From: Hydractinia symbiolongicarpus
Taxonomy: Eukaryota; Cnidaria; Hydrozoa; Anthoathecata; Hydractiniidae
Length of the DNA: 64,000 bases
Assembly (NCBI RefSeq): GCF_029227915.1
Contig: NC_079882.1
Coordinates: 2,046,001 to 2,110,000, forward strand
Direction of reading: 5' to 3'
Below the pieces are notes generated by a model, which was not told the origin of the DNA, ran no database searches, and saw only the letters and a list, made by a program, of their open reading frames with translations. The position numbers were made by a program, and so were the translations under genes. Numbering within the stretch: the first letter of the stretch is position 1; every line of letters starts with the position of its first letter. Below are positions 36,069 to 63,854 of this stretch, in pieces.

Positions 36069-36750
36069 TTGCATGTGGCTCTTTACAACTTGAATTCTAA
36101 AATCTGGTCCGCAATTTTACACCATTGGTCCGTAGCTTTAACCTTTTGTGAGGTTTATTACACGGGATCAGTGCCCTCGCCATGTGACATTTTTTCAACA
36201 AGAAAAAGGTCTGATGATGGTACTGAAAACTGTATTTTGGATGCTGTTGAGATTGCATTAAGATCTCAGCATAATGACGAATATGCTGGCACTGGCAGTT
36301 TTATTGTTGGTACATTCCCAGCTAATCAAAGAATCAAATCTTTTTGGTCACAACTTTCAAAAGACAGACCAAGTTGGTGGAGGTTATTTTTTAGAGAACT
36401 TACAGACTTAGGATTTTTGCTGGTGATGCACTCATTGCTGAATGTGTACGCCACTGCTTTATGGATTTGATCAGAAAGAGCCTTAATGAATTTGCGATTC
36501 GTTGGAATCAACATCTGTTAGCACCAAGCAAAGGTGCTCCCCGTAGAAGGCCTGATACATTGTACTTTGTTCCAGAATTATATGGTTGCGAGTCCTATCT
36601 GTACCAGATCACGATAATGAGCCTGAATTTATTGAGTTTGCGGAAACAGTTCTTCCAATGGAGGGTTTCTCCAAACTTAAGCCAGATACAGCTCATGAAG
36701 CTATTGATTATTATATCGCCTTGATTTGTGCAGTAGAAAGATATATGTAA
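36069..36750 (+). pseudogene. broken integrase/DDE-type transposase
   Basis: The first frame contains GTENC, then RSQHNDEYAGTGSFIVGT and ANQRIKSFWSQLSKDRPSWW, the hallmark order of the integrase-like core found in many invertebrate transposase-derived proteins. There the corresponding motif is usually NQRIE(S/A)(F/W)W, with E as the likely catalytic acid; here it is K. After LTDLGF the frame shifts (near 36417) to reach CVRHCFMDLIRKSLNEFAIR. It shifts again near 36597 to DNEPEFIEFAETVLPMEG and the family-typical C terminus IALICAVERYM. No N-terminal part is seen. Two frameshifts plus the E-to-K change mark it as a pseudogene. Confidence 0.75.
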
Positions 36751-36794
36751 TACAACACCTGTAACAATGTAAAATGCTTGGATTTTAGAAATAT

Positions 36795-36930
36795 ATATAT
36801 CTTGTTTTTTGAAAACCACGAGTTCTTTTCCCAATAAACATCACAATGTTTATTGCTGCAAAAAAAAAATATCTTGGTTTTTGTAAACCACGAGTTCTGT
36901 TCCTAACAGACATCACAATCAATGTTTATT
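36795..36930 (+). repeat. short tandem duplication inside the transposon
   Basis: Two diverged copies of a unit with ATATCTTG, CCACGAGTTCT, TCCCAATAAACATCACAAT and TTTATT follow the transposase, about 80 bp apart. Confidence 0.5.
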
Positions 36931-37676
36931 CCCGGACAAAGTAGGGTCAATTGTAACACGCAAAACGTCTAGTTTCGCCGAATCGCAATTATAAAAGTTC
37001 AAAGTTAGTGGAAACTAGATAAAAAAAGCTATCTCGTATTACGCTTCTGGAACCGTATAAGAATATAGCTTAAAATTTCGCAAAGTTTCTCCCGCGAAAA
37101 ATCTAATTTTGTAGGAACGTTCATATGCCCCCCCGTAAGAATTTATGCAAACTGTACTGGGTCCAAAATTTCCTATGCGCAGGGCCCGGGGTGTGCCATT
37201 TATTCATAAACAATATTTGAATAAATTCATATATTAAGGACCAGATTCGGTCTGGGAAATTTTCCAGCTTATGGAAGAGAAGTGTTTCGCGCTTGGAAGA
37301 GAAGTGTTTCGAACGGAAGAGAACTTTAGGTATCAAAGTAGAGAAGTTTTTTATACAGAAGAGAAGTGTTTTTATACAGAAGAGAAGTGTTGTTATACAG
37401 AAGAGAAGTGTTTTTATTGAGAAGAGAAGTGAGCCATAGGGGCCATCGTACTAATTGTGCACTCTCTGAAATCATTAATTTTGTTATTTGTTATTTTCTT
37501 GTCAGATTATGCTAAAGATCGAAGGTTCAGATTATGCTTGTCTTTTACTTAAAATTTGAGGGATTTTCAGCCTGTGCATGCTGTTCATTCTTATAAAGAA
37601 AAAAGTGTAGCCGTGTGCAGACGTTGAATACAATCAAACTGAATCTGTTTAACGTATCTTCTCAGGACATGTCAAC

Positions 37677-38617
37677 ATGATGCAATCGACGTTTCATTCT
37701 GGTTTTACTGACACTGTGCTGTTGTTTAAAGAATGGAAAATTTCAACGTCTGGAGGTATATATGTTTATTTTCTGCTTGTACATAAACTGCTTCAAGTTT
37801 TATTACATTTTTAACGAATCTTCTCCTGGATCTCATTCGAATATGCATTTTGACAATTGATAAAGAAATTCTTTTCTTCAAAACCATGTCCTACAGAAAA
37901 TTTTATCCTTTAAAATACCGATTTTAATTTCCTAATTTAGAATTTCTTCTATCACTTTTATTCATCATATCGATCACAATCTGCGCAGAAGGTTGTCGAG
38001 CATACCAAACGTTCCTAGCATACAGTTTAAGCGTCAGACGAGCAAACAATGAAAGTCGAAAGGTTACTTTAACACGTCGAACAAGGTGAGTGTTTATGTA
38101 TCAACGAACTTTTCAAATCTAGTAAGAAGTGTGTAACAAAATTAAAAAAAGAATCACAATTTTCTGATACATCGTGTACTCACTCTGTCGTCTAATTTTT
38201 CATATTTCTTAAAATGTTATAAATTTGTTATCGATTTAAGACGTTTTTATAAATAACGAATATTAAACACTAATCCAATTCTCCAAGGATTAAGCCATTG
38301 TTTTTTATGAATCAACTTTAAACTTTTTTTTTAATTATAGAATATACCGTCATCTCCTAGCGACCGTTGTATACGTTTTTCAACTGACGTTCGCATACGT
38401 CATTATGTTGTGCGTCATGACGTTTCAGGTGTACATACTTGTCGTTGTTTTAATCGGCGTCGGACTAGGTTATTACCTATCCCAACCAGTTATTTTGAAA
38501 GGCATCGGAACATTATATATAAAAGTTAGTAACCAACATGAAAAAATAGCGGGAGAAGAAAGCGAAAAAGTATTGCTCACGGAAAATAACGAGGACATAT
38601 CACTGCAACCGCTGTAG
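37677..38617 (+). CDS. SLC31A1: SLC31/CTR-family copper transporter
   Basis: Exons 37677-37755, 37941-38085 and 38341-38617 join in frame to 166 residues. The start MMQSTFHSGFTDTVLLFKEW matches the CTR ectodomain junction (M-x-F-x-x-G), and TM1 follows. TM2 carries MLCVM, the Met-x3-Met copper-binding motif that is the family signature. TM3 has GVGLGYY, the G-x3-G packing motif required for the trimer. The Met-rich extracellular segment is very short, as in short CTR forms. The loop RRANNESRKVTLTRRTRIYR is basic. CTR proteins form homotrimers that import Cu(I) across the plasma or endosomal membrane. An acceptor (TTCTCAG) stands before the start codon, so an upstream 5' UTR exon is likely. 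It is convergent with SMC1A, with 345 bp between the stops. Confidence 0.9.
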
Positions 38618-38962
38618 AAGGCTACCATGTAAAAGTTTTTATAATCTATGTACTTAGTTTACTATGTAATTTTAAATAATCTTTTTTTTTGTTATGAAGA
38701 AACGAAAGCCATTCAACTAACCACGCCCTTGTTCCTTACTCCCATAGTAAGGCATGAAGGTAAGGCGTCGAGTTACAACGTCGAGATGGTTTTTAATTAT
38801 ATATCTAAAACTTTTGGCGAGATTTGGCTTTATGTTAGTGCGGACTAAGTTCATTGCAATAATAAAAAAAAGATTTCGAACAGTTATATTAACAAAAAGG
38901 TTGAACAAACAAATATACATAAATAAGGCGAAAAGTTTTGATATAGTTTCTGGCTTCGCTCA
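38618..38962. other. convergent 3' flanks of CTR and SMC1A
   Basis: This 345-bp interval between two stop codons must hold both 3' UTRs. AATAAA-like words occur on both strands (AATAAT near 38859; TTTATT near 38922 for SMC1A). Confidence 0.4.
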
Positions 38963-56720
<17,758 letters not shown>

Positions 56721-56812
56721 CTCTTTATTGTTTATTTATTTCCTAAATTAAGTTAGATAGTGCATATTTTACATGGCTAGGTTCACAAATACCAAGGGAT
56801 CTATTGCTGTCT

Positions 56813-59371
56813 CAGGCTGCGTCATATTAGGTGCGCAATCGCACCTTGGTACGCTCCTAAAGTGTGTTAGGTGAGTGAAAAATAACTCGCCTAAAATATC
56901 AATTCATTTCTTAGGTGCGTGAACAATCACGCTCCTAAATAAAACTGTAGCGGGAATAATTCTTAAAAATCACATTACGGAAAGAAAAAATTTTAAAAAT
57001 GCGAAACTCCAAAATTTTTCTTCTAAATAAGGTCACGCGATGTCTAGAATATTAAAGAAAAAGATTTGCGTGTTCGAAAGTAAATCGGGGAAAACTCATT
57101 GATCACTTTTTGAATTAACAGGTAAAACCCATTGATCATTTTTTTGAATAAAAAGGTAAAAACAATAAAACTTCTTTCAAAATAAACAGAATTGCGAGTA
57201 GCGTGGAGAGATAACAACTGTAAAGGGAAATTGTTTAGCCTTAAAAACCTTTTTAAATTATAACGTGCCAGATGTAATTGGCTATAAAACCATTGAAAAA
57301 GACGGGCCAAAAGTTGGTAATTTTGTGTGGTGTAAGATCTGTGCCAAATTTAGGAGATAAAAAATTGTTCTACGATAAAAGGGACAGCAAAAACCGCAAT
57401 GTAGGCATATATCAAAGGAACAAGTTTTGTGACAAAGTATCAGGTATGCTTTGTTTTTTTATTGGTATCGACCTAATTTTGTTGTGAAATTTGACTGCCA
57501 CGATCAAAAACGATTGGAGGTATTATGAAGAACGTAAGGTATAGAGAACATTAAAGTCGGCCCTTTTCATTCATGCTGAAACTCTTATGTTCGGCTGGTG
57601 CATTACACTGAGACTCGAACGAAAGACGGAAGACCATTTAGAACCATGCCACAAGTCAGTCTGACCTTCATGGTCACAGAGAATACTGAGTGAAGAGTGC
57701 TCACCCATGCAAGTTAAATATAACCAAAACATGGGAGAGGTTAGGTGTCTTGTAACTTAATACAGCTTTCGGACGAATGTTCTCGTGATGATACCAAAGA
57801 AAAAACATGTTGAATAAAGTTTAAACAAGAAGCCCAGGGGCTTGAAGATTTCCTCCATTAGCCTAAAAAATTTTAAAATTTGAAGTTGATCTTGAAAACG
57901 GAGAATTATGGGGTAAATAAATCATTGAGTATTCTCAATTATTATTGTAAAGGGCCTGATACACTTGTACAATATGACTTTGAAATATCACTTATAATAT
58001 CAATATAATTTAAAAAAATATGTTTAAAATAGAGTTATAATTTCTTATAATTTCTTATAATATAGCTATAATATGTACAATTTCAACACCTGACATGTGC
58101 GTCATAACCTCATAATTTGCGGCATGGCTATAATATTTGAATAAAATCAAAATAATAATATATATATTGTTGGTGATCTGGTTTCGAATGCCTTTTGTTA
58201 GTGTGACAATAGATCTATTATCTGCTAGCTGTTATGAAATCAAATGAAATTATAACCATATTTTAACAAATTATAAGTATATTGTAGAAAAATTATAACT
58301 GTATTATAGAATATATTTAATGATATTATACAGGTGAATCCTGGCCTTAACTAACCTGCAATGTTAAAATACAACTCAATAAATAAAAAATAAAATTCAT
58401 GAATAATTAATTAGTTCTGCTGAATATAGCTTTAGTCTACGTGCTTGAAAAATTGTACAGAAAGAAATGACGTCACATCAAAGATGGCGCATTATAAGAC
58501 GATCTTCATTATGCTACAATGCACAAGCTTTAACTTTCGATAGCATATAAACTTCAATAAAGTATTGTTCATTGGATAATAAAACAATCTGTTGCACTGT
58601 TAGGATTCTTATTGGCTTAAAACTCATTTTAGCCTCGTTCTCAGAAAAAAATCTTTAGCCTGGATAAGTTTCGGGCGTCCAGCCTAGCTGCGCTGTCTCT
58701 ATCTATCTCTCTATCTCCTTATCTCCTCAGGCGATTTTAAAGATTCAGCCTTTCGTTGGCAGAAATCAAAAATTCTTAAAAGGGGAAAGAGAAATGAAAT
58801 ATGTTTAGTAATAATAATCGAAAAAATTGTATATTGTATTAAAAAGAAGTCCAGACGTTCTGTCTCCCACATGACACAGCAGGCAATAAGTCAGCCCTGC
58901 CCTCGGTTTTGTGAGAAGAGACATTCTGCAAAGACTCAAACCTGTACAGTTTTGCTTCATGTTAAGCTGTGCCAGTGACAAGCATTTTCGAAGCATGCCA
59001 CTGGCGACTACTGCGATATACAACCTAATGATGCCATAAACTAATAAATAAATAATTCATTTTTAAACGCGCATGTTTTTCATTCAAATTCCAAACTGTA
59101 AGTCATTTTTTTCTTTGATTATTAGTATAGTAATTACTTTATACAAAAGACACTTCAGGTGCGCATTATTGAAGTGACTTAGGTGTTTTTGGTGTGTGAT
59201 TGAAAACGCTGCTCCATTGTTGCAGGAGCGTGCAGAGGTACAGGGCGCAATTGCGCACCTCAAAAGACCAGGACTGCTCAGGCAAGTGATAAATCACGCA
59301 CCAAAATCTCTGAAAACATTTTTTAGGAGCGCAACGTACCACATGCCTGTGTTTTTTTATATGATGCAGCC
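56813..59371 (+). mobile_element. hAT-like element with 8-bp TSD, at the SMC1A promoter
   Basis: The left end CAGGCTGCGTCATAT is matched by ATATGATGCAGCC at the right end, and both sides are flanked by TGCTGTCT (56805-56812 and 59372-59379), an 8-bp duplication typical of hAT. Both ends carry subterminal GGTGCGCAATCGCACC and GCGCAATTGCGCACCT palindromes plus AGGAGCGT and GGTGCGTGA words. A short piece at 57250-57350 reads IEKDGPKVGNFVWCKICAK, a possible BED-type finger remnant. There is no DDE core. AT-rich filler, a TCTATC microsatellite (58690-58730) and another repeat (58800-59040) fill the rest. Confidence 0.75.
57255..57450 (+). pseudogene. possible BED-type zinc-finger remnant
   Basis: One frame gives GYKTIEKDGPKVGNFVWCKI then CAKF and a stop. 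Another frame continues KLFYDKRDSKNRNVGIYQRN. W-C-x-x-C after a short lead resembles the start of BED fingers in hAT transposases, and the frame break marks it as a relic. The identification is tentative. Confidence 0.3.
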
Positions 59372-59379
59372 TGCTGTCT

Positions 59380-61880
59380 ATTATTTCTGGGAGAAGTCTG
59401 AAAATAATGCTGGGTCCTAGAGTATGTAATGCTCATTTTGAGCTATGCCGATCTAATAGGGCCATGCTCTACCAGACCACTCAAAAGTTAACAAATATTT
59501 TTGTGACATTACTGATATTTTTCAGCTTAAAAGCCTAACATTTTTTTAATTTTCTTCCCTACTTTTTCCTAAAGTTATGGTTGATAAACTAGAGCAGTTC
59601 AGTAAAGAAAAAAATACAACATACATGAAGAAAAAGAGAAACAAAGGATGCCACAAATACAGTTAAAGATAAAAACTCACATTGAAAAACATGTTACAAT
59701 GAGAAGCATATGCATTATGGGGACTGAAAAGTTTAAATTCCTGATCTTTTCTGACATTTCATAAAAAGACCAAATTTTCCTGACACCTTGCAAATATTTT
59801 CGTTGAATTATTTTAAAATCAGTTAAAAATCCATAAAGTATTTTCAAAAAATACTTTATTTAAAAATGTTATATATTTTTAAAAGTGTTCTTTGAAATAT
59901 TTTCTTTTAATATTTGCTAACAAATTCCCAACATTTCTGACAGAGTAAATGTTAAGTTTCTATAATATAGAATAACAAAAATTTAATTAGTCCTCAATCT
60001 TTTATTATATTGTTTAGTAAATACAATATTATATTATCATTAAAGCCTAAGAACTTTATTATAAATAATGGTACAAAGCATATTTTGCAGGCAATGAGAA
60101 AAAATCTCTAACAGTGATGAGAAAACTGGTGTGGTACTCAAATCGCTCTCAATCGATGTAAAATTTTACTCAAGAATCAATTTAATCAACAAACTTTATT
60201 CGTATTAGGCCATCTGGTAAGCTTCTGGTTTTTTCATTAGTTTGTATTTGTTTCTCTCTCATTGTTTTTTGCAGTGGCTAGGCTAGTTTTTTAGTTTAAT
60301 TTACATTAAACTTTACATATAACTAATTTATTTATTTGTAGTTTGAACCTGATCTCAATAATTCAATGTTACAAACACTCGCCTATTCACTTTTTGTCGG
60401 TATGACATTACAGTACACACCTGAGTTTTTTCCTTCAATTGTCCTTTTCATGGCATTGAGGTACATCTTGATTGTGATTTATTTTGATAACTGTATTCAT
60501 CTTATATCTTCAGAATATCGTAATTCAGTTAACAAAAATGCTCATGGCAAAAAAATGAGAAAAATAACGCATATGCCGTAAAAAGTGGCGGCGTTTTCAG
60601 GCAAGTTCGACGTTTTGAAAAAAAAATCAAGTATATATTCTCCTGAAAAACCCCGTATAGATCCGAATACCTGAAAAAGCACCTTCTTCCCACTTTCCAA
60701 CAAGGAATGTTATTTTGGGAATGCTCCGGGCGAGTGCGGGAAAGTGCGAGCTGTTTCAGAGGACAGCCGCCAATTTAATTTGAAAAGTCACCCAAACTTG
60801 CCCTTATATGAGGTAGGCAATATAACCAGGGATCAAGTCAGAGGTCTCATACAAAATAATTTTCGCGAGTTAACTTGATGGTCTTGATAGTTAACTTGAT
60901 GGTCTTGATAGTTAACTTGATGGTCTCGTTAGTCCATAAAACAAGAAAAGTTTTGAAAACTAACGCCCAGGAAGATATCAAAACACTATAAGTAACATAA
61001 ATAAAACATGTGGTTTTATTTTGAAAATTGGTTTCATTTTAAAAATTTTGTATATTAATTTTAATTCTTCTTTTTAATTCTTGCCAATTTTAAAAACATT
61101 CTCTCGAAATTGATTGGTGATTAAATAAACAGAAATACTGTGAATCAAATTTATAACATGAAAATATCCTCGCAAACTTAAAACATTTTTGGTGTGCACA
61201 AACATATTTAAATTTAGCTAGAATTTATTTCATTAAGCCAAGATGAATGATAAAGTTCCTCAACGAGTTGTGACAAGTAACTCAAAGAAATTAATTTTAT
61301 AGATTCGCCTCTGACTTGATGCCTGCTGGTTATAGTGCCTCACATGAGGAGGAAGAGGGGGCGTTTGCGGCTTCTCAGCACCCTCTTCAGAAATATTTTA
61401 AGTACAGAAAATTTAAAGATGTGGTGAACCTAGGTCCAGATTTTGACCATCAAATCTTGTGCTTAATGAAATACTACTATAAACTTACACTATGCTTGCA
61501 AGCCATGGGATCAATGCTGTGTTTAGCTAGCTGTTAGTTATATAAAAAAGTATAGCTAGCTAGCAATCTTGATTTGGTGACAAACCAAGAATGGCAAATG
61601 CTACCATTTTGTATGCCTTTGGATGACCACCTCTCCCTTTAGAACGTACATATTTTATCGAATGACCCAATTGTATTGTATTCACACGAATAACAGAAAC
61701 AGAACAGAAAATCTTGGTGTCTTTTGGTTGTTTTTTTTGTATGCAATAGCTACCTAACAAGATGCCTCAATAGGCCGGTGTTTGCAATAATACGAACCTC
61801 GCTGCTTTAGTCACTGCAACAATTACTTTTTTTAACTCTATGGCAGTAAATATTTATTGCTTCAGATAAGCTTTTGGACG
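59380..61880. other. non-coding stretch
   Basis: No supported gene. It contains three near-perfect tandem TTAACTTGATGGTCTTGATAG units at 60869-60931. A reading frame at 61310-61537 (FASDLMPAGYSASHEEEEGA) is preceded by TTTATAG and contains a possible CTAG/GT donor; it might be an exon, but I do not recognise it. Confidence 0.35.
60869..60931 (+). repeat. 23-bp tandem repeat, three units
   Basis: The phrase GTTAACTTGATGGTCTTGATA is repeated about three times with a single final change (TCTCG). Confidence 0.7.
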
Positions 61881-61884
61881 TGGA

Positions 61885-62071
61885 TATTCTGCCGGTACCG
61901 GCAGAATAAGTAGGGGTGTTTATTCTGCCGGCAGTAACCAACTACCGGCAGAATAAAGAGAGATAGTCTGCCGGCAGTAACTGCCGGCAGAATAAAGGGG
62001 GCTATTAATTCTGCCGGCAGTAATCAACTACCGGCAGAATAAAGAGAGATATTAGTCTGCCGGCAGTAATA
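61885..62071. repeat. array of CTGCCGGCAG palindromes
   Basis: At least five perfect or near-perfect short palindromes (ATTCTGCCGGTACCGGCAGAAT; CTGCCGGCAG alone or joined to CTACCGGCAGAATAA) are separated by AAGAGAGATA or GGGGGCTATTA spacers. Two longer blocks repeat with a period of about 80-85 bp. Local GC is far above the surroundings. Confidence 0.8.
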
Positions 62072-62079
62072 ACGGAAAT

Positions 62080-62775
62080 CACGATAAATACACCAAAAAG
62101 GTATTATTTTGCAAAAAGTAAATATAGTACATAATCGTGGCAAAAATACAAAAAAACTCAAAGCAAACAAAACTCCGGTTTTATTCCACGACATGACGGA
62201 GACAAAAAAAACGTGTAAAGTGTACCAAACACTACTAAAAACTGTACTATTAAAATTGCAGTATATAAAGATAAAGATCTCCATATACCAAACTTTCTGA
62301 ATTTTTACAAAATGAAAGTTCTTGAACCAACACAAGTAAGTTAATTAGAACAAAAATAAAAATACATCAGTCGTGTTACCGGTTCATGACTTATACGCAT
62401 TGACGAGTCGCATAACAATATGTTCTAATCTAGCACAGGTAGTTTTACCAATGTCAAAGCTCTCCTTATAACCGTGATGGACAAAATTTTATTTATTTTG
62501 TTTCGGCGTCTTTTAGGCCTGCTAAAATTATGCGCCAAAACAAATTTTATGGCGCGAACTCCATCGGAGAGTCCAGCTACTCAGCAAGGCATCACGTGCC
62601 GAACACGAGAAACGAGGTATGGCTGCACGTATTAAAACAAAAATATTAAATGGTAATACAACCACAACTGGATTTCATGAAGACCAGGCCATTCTTTTGT
62701 GGTACATAAAACGAGACAAAATCATTCGAAATTGGTAGGTGGTTCTGTTTACATCACTTTCATTATTCGAATCGA
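62080..62775. other. upstream flank of protease gene
   Basis: No exon is supported. It presumably includes the promoter of the gene starting at 62781. Confidence 0.35.
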
Positions 62776-62780
62776 TCAGC

Positions 62781-62973
62781 ATGTTGGCAAGTTATATTAT
62801 CCTAATATTTACTCCTGCAATTTTTGGATACATCACCCATAGAACTCCACCGAAATGGCCGGAAAGATACTACGTGGAAGGAATACTAAGTTTGCCATAT
62901 GCAGAACTGAACGAGCCCTTCAACGCATGGTATGATGGTGTTTCTAAAAGAAGTAGAGTCGATTTATACGCAG
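62781..62973 (+). CDS. papain-family protease (CFAD-like), first exon
   Basis: The exon begins MLASYIILIFTPAIFG, a signal peptide, then has PPKWPERYYVEGILSLPYAE, EPFNAWYDG and SRVDLYAG before a GTTAGT donor. The W-P-x-x-Y-x-V-x-G-x-L-x-L-P-Y-A-E and EPF-x-AW-x-D pattern is the N-terminal domain of the counting-factor-associated-protein-D type of C1 cysteine peptidases (digestive or lysosomal papain-like enzymes). The catalytic domain must lie in later exons; I find none before the right edge, so the gene either continues beyond the window or is broken. The upstream in-frame methionines at 62739 and 62772 would bury the signal peptide, so the start at 62781 is preferred. Confidence 0.65.
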
Positions 62974-63587
62974 GTTAGTATATCTAGCTATCTTTTCTAA
63001 GTTTGGTATAACAGGTAATTAGCCCTATTCTGTGAGGGGATTCCTTTTATAAACCCAAACTCAAATTACTTATGGCATGACCCCTTAAATTTGTGCAGAA
63101 AATAATAACATCGTCCATTGCAGCATGAGCTGTTGATGTATTTAGCATCAGTTTGTATAAGTTTAAAGGGCAGGTAAGTTTGCTACTAAAAAAATAAGAC
63201 CCCGGGAAACTGCTACTGAATCCAAAGCTTTATTTTTGTTAAAACAATAGTATAGCTGTCTGTCTTACCATGGCACCTAGGCCTAAGAAATTGAACAAGG
63301 GTGCTGACCAAAAACACCCGTATATATAAGGGTAAGTTTGGGCAACTTTTTGAATAAAGTTTGCATTTTTCATCTGATAACTTCCGAACTCACCCAAATT
63401 ATTCTCAAATGCAAAAAAGTGCAAGCCTTTTTGAAAACTCTATGCCAATAAACCTTATTCTCGGATCCGGGTTAATCACTGACGGTAATTTTCTGCGCAT
63501 GCGCGATTTACTGCAGTGAAAACAAACTCTCCTGGAGCAGTCATTTTAACCTAGCGAAGCTGGAGTGAACACATAGAAGTTTTTAAA

Positions 63588-63673
63588 ATGCCAAATAGTT
63601 GTGCTGCTTTTGGTTGTTCAAACCATAATTTAATGGAAAATAAACCTGGATTCTACAGATTCCTGGTCAAGAC
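63588..63673 (+). CDS. THAP-domain first exon, probably interrupted
   Basis: The sequence MPNSCAAFGCSNHNLMENKP then GFYRF is the start of a C2CH THAP finger (C-x(4)-C and the F-x-x-F turn). After RFL the sequence runs into a 16-bp inverted copy of the 3' end of the downstream tRNA-like gene, and the frame stops near 63720. No second half of the domain (W, C-x2-H, AVPTIF) is seen, so the gene is truncated or spliced to an exon outside the window. Confidence 0.5.
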
Positions 63674-63752
63674 CTTTATAATTGCAATATTGGGAACTGT
63701 AAAAAATTTTTTATCATAAGCAATACAATTGAAAAAGTCTTGACCAGGAATC
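63658..63752. repeat. 16-bp inverted repeat copying the tRNA-like 3' end
   Basis: GATTCCTGGTCAAGAC at 63658-63673 is an exact inverse of GTCTTGACCAGGAATC at 63737-63752, the 3' end of the tRNA-like gene. The 63-bp spacer is AT-rich. Confidence 0.85.
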
Positions 63753-63811
63753 GAACCTGGGTTTCCTACTGTTTAAAACAGTGAGGTGTCCTACCACTGG
63801 ACGATCAAGAC
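63737..63811 (-). tRNA. tRNA-like gene, anticodon loop UUA (undetermined isotype)
   Basis: On the minus strand, GTCTTGA pairs perfectly with TCAAGAC as a 7-bp acceptor stem. GTCC/GGAC enclose AGTGGTA as D arm, and CCAGG/CCTGG enclose TTCGATT as T arm; the B box GGTTCGATTCC is intact. A TTTTT Pol III terminator follows immediately. The central arm is unusual: ACTG/CAGT enclose TTTTAAA, extended by CCT/AGG with one bulged C, so it is longer than 5 bp. The loop reads UUA, which would pair with the UAA stop codon. It could be a tRNA variant, a suppressor-like gene or a tRNA pseudogene. Confidence 0.55.
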
Positions 63812-63854
63812 AGATGTGGCTATAAAAATAGCCGGTTTGACGTTTAAAGTCATG

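Larger units (their letters stand above)
35937..37448 (+). mobile_element. 1.5 kb DNA transposon with 28-bp perfect TIRs
   Basis: The two ends are exact inverse repeats for 28 bp (start CGATGGCCCCTATGGCTCAC) and are flanked by TA on both sides. Inside each end is a cluster of five to six CACTTCTCTT repeats, in opposite orientation at the two ends (35955-36075 and 37260-37435): subterminal transposase-binding-type repeats. The centre holds a frameshifted integrase-like transposase. The element is almost certainly immobile by itself but could be mobilised in trans. Confidence 0.85.

Noticed and set aside
36326-36834. Minus-strand ORFs opposite the transposase
   Set aside because: They are shadows of the transposase coding strand.
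57278-57487. Stand-alone gene MAIKPLKKTGQKLV
   Set aside because: It lies inside the hAT-like element and shifts frame against the finger-like WCKIC stretch; treated as a transposon relic.
58805-59023. Minus-strand ORF MYIAVVASGMLRKC
   Set aside because: It overlaps an interspersed-repeat-like segment ending in an ATTATTATTA tail within the hAT-like element; no protein similarity recognised.
59196-59420. ORF MIENAAPLLQERAEVQ
   Set aside because: It is made of the subterminal GCGCAATTGCGCACC repeats at the right end of the hAT-like element.
61316-61537. Possible exon MMPAGYSASHEEEEGA
   Set aside because: Composition looks coding and an AG precedes it, but there is no partner exon, no domain and no conserved context.
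61885-62071. CRISPR array
   Set aside because: Repeats are palindromic and irregularly spaced in a eukaryotic genome, with no cas genes.
62739-62780. Earlier methionine of the protease exon
   Set aside because: Using 62739 would put about 14 residues before the signal peptide that clearly begins at MLASYIIL (62781).
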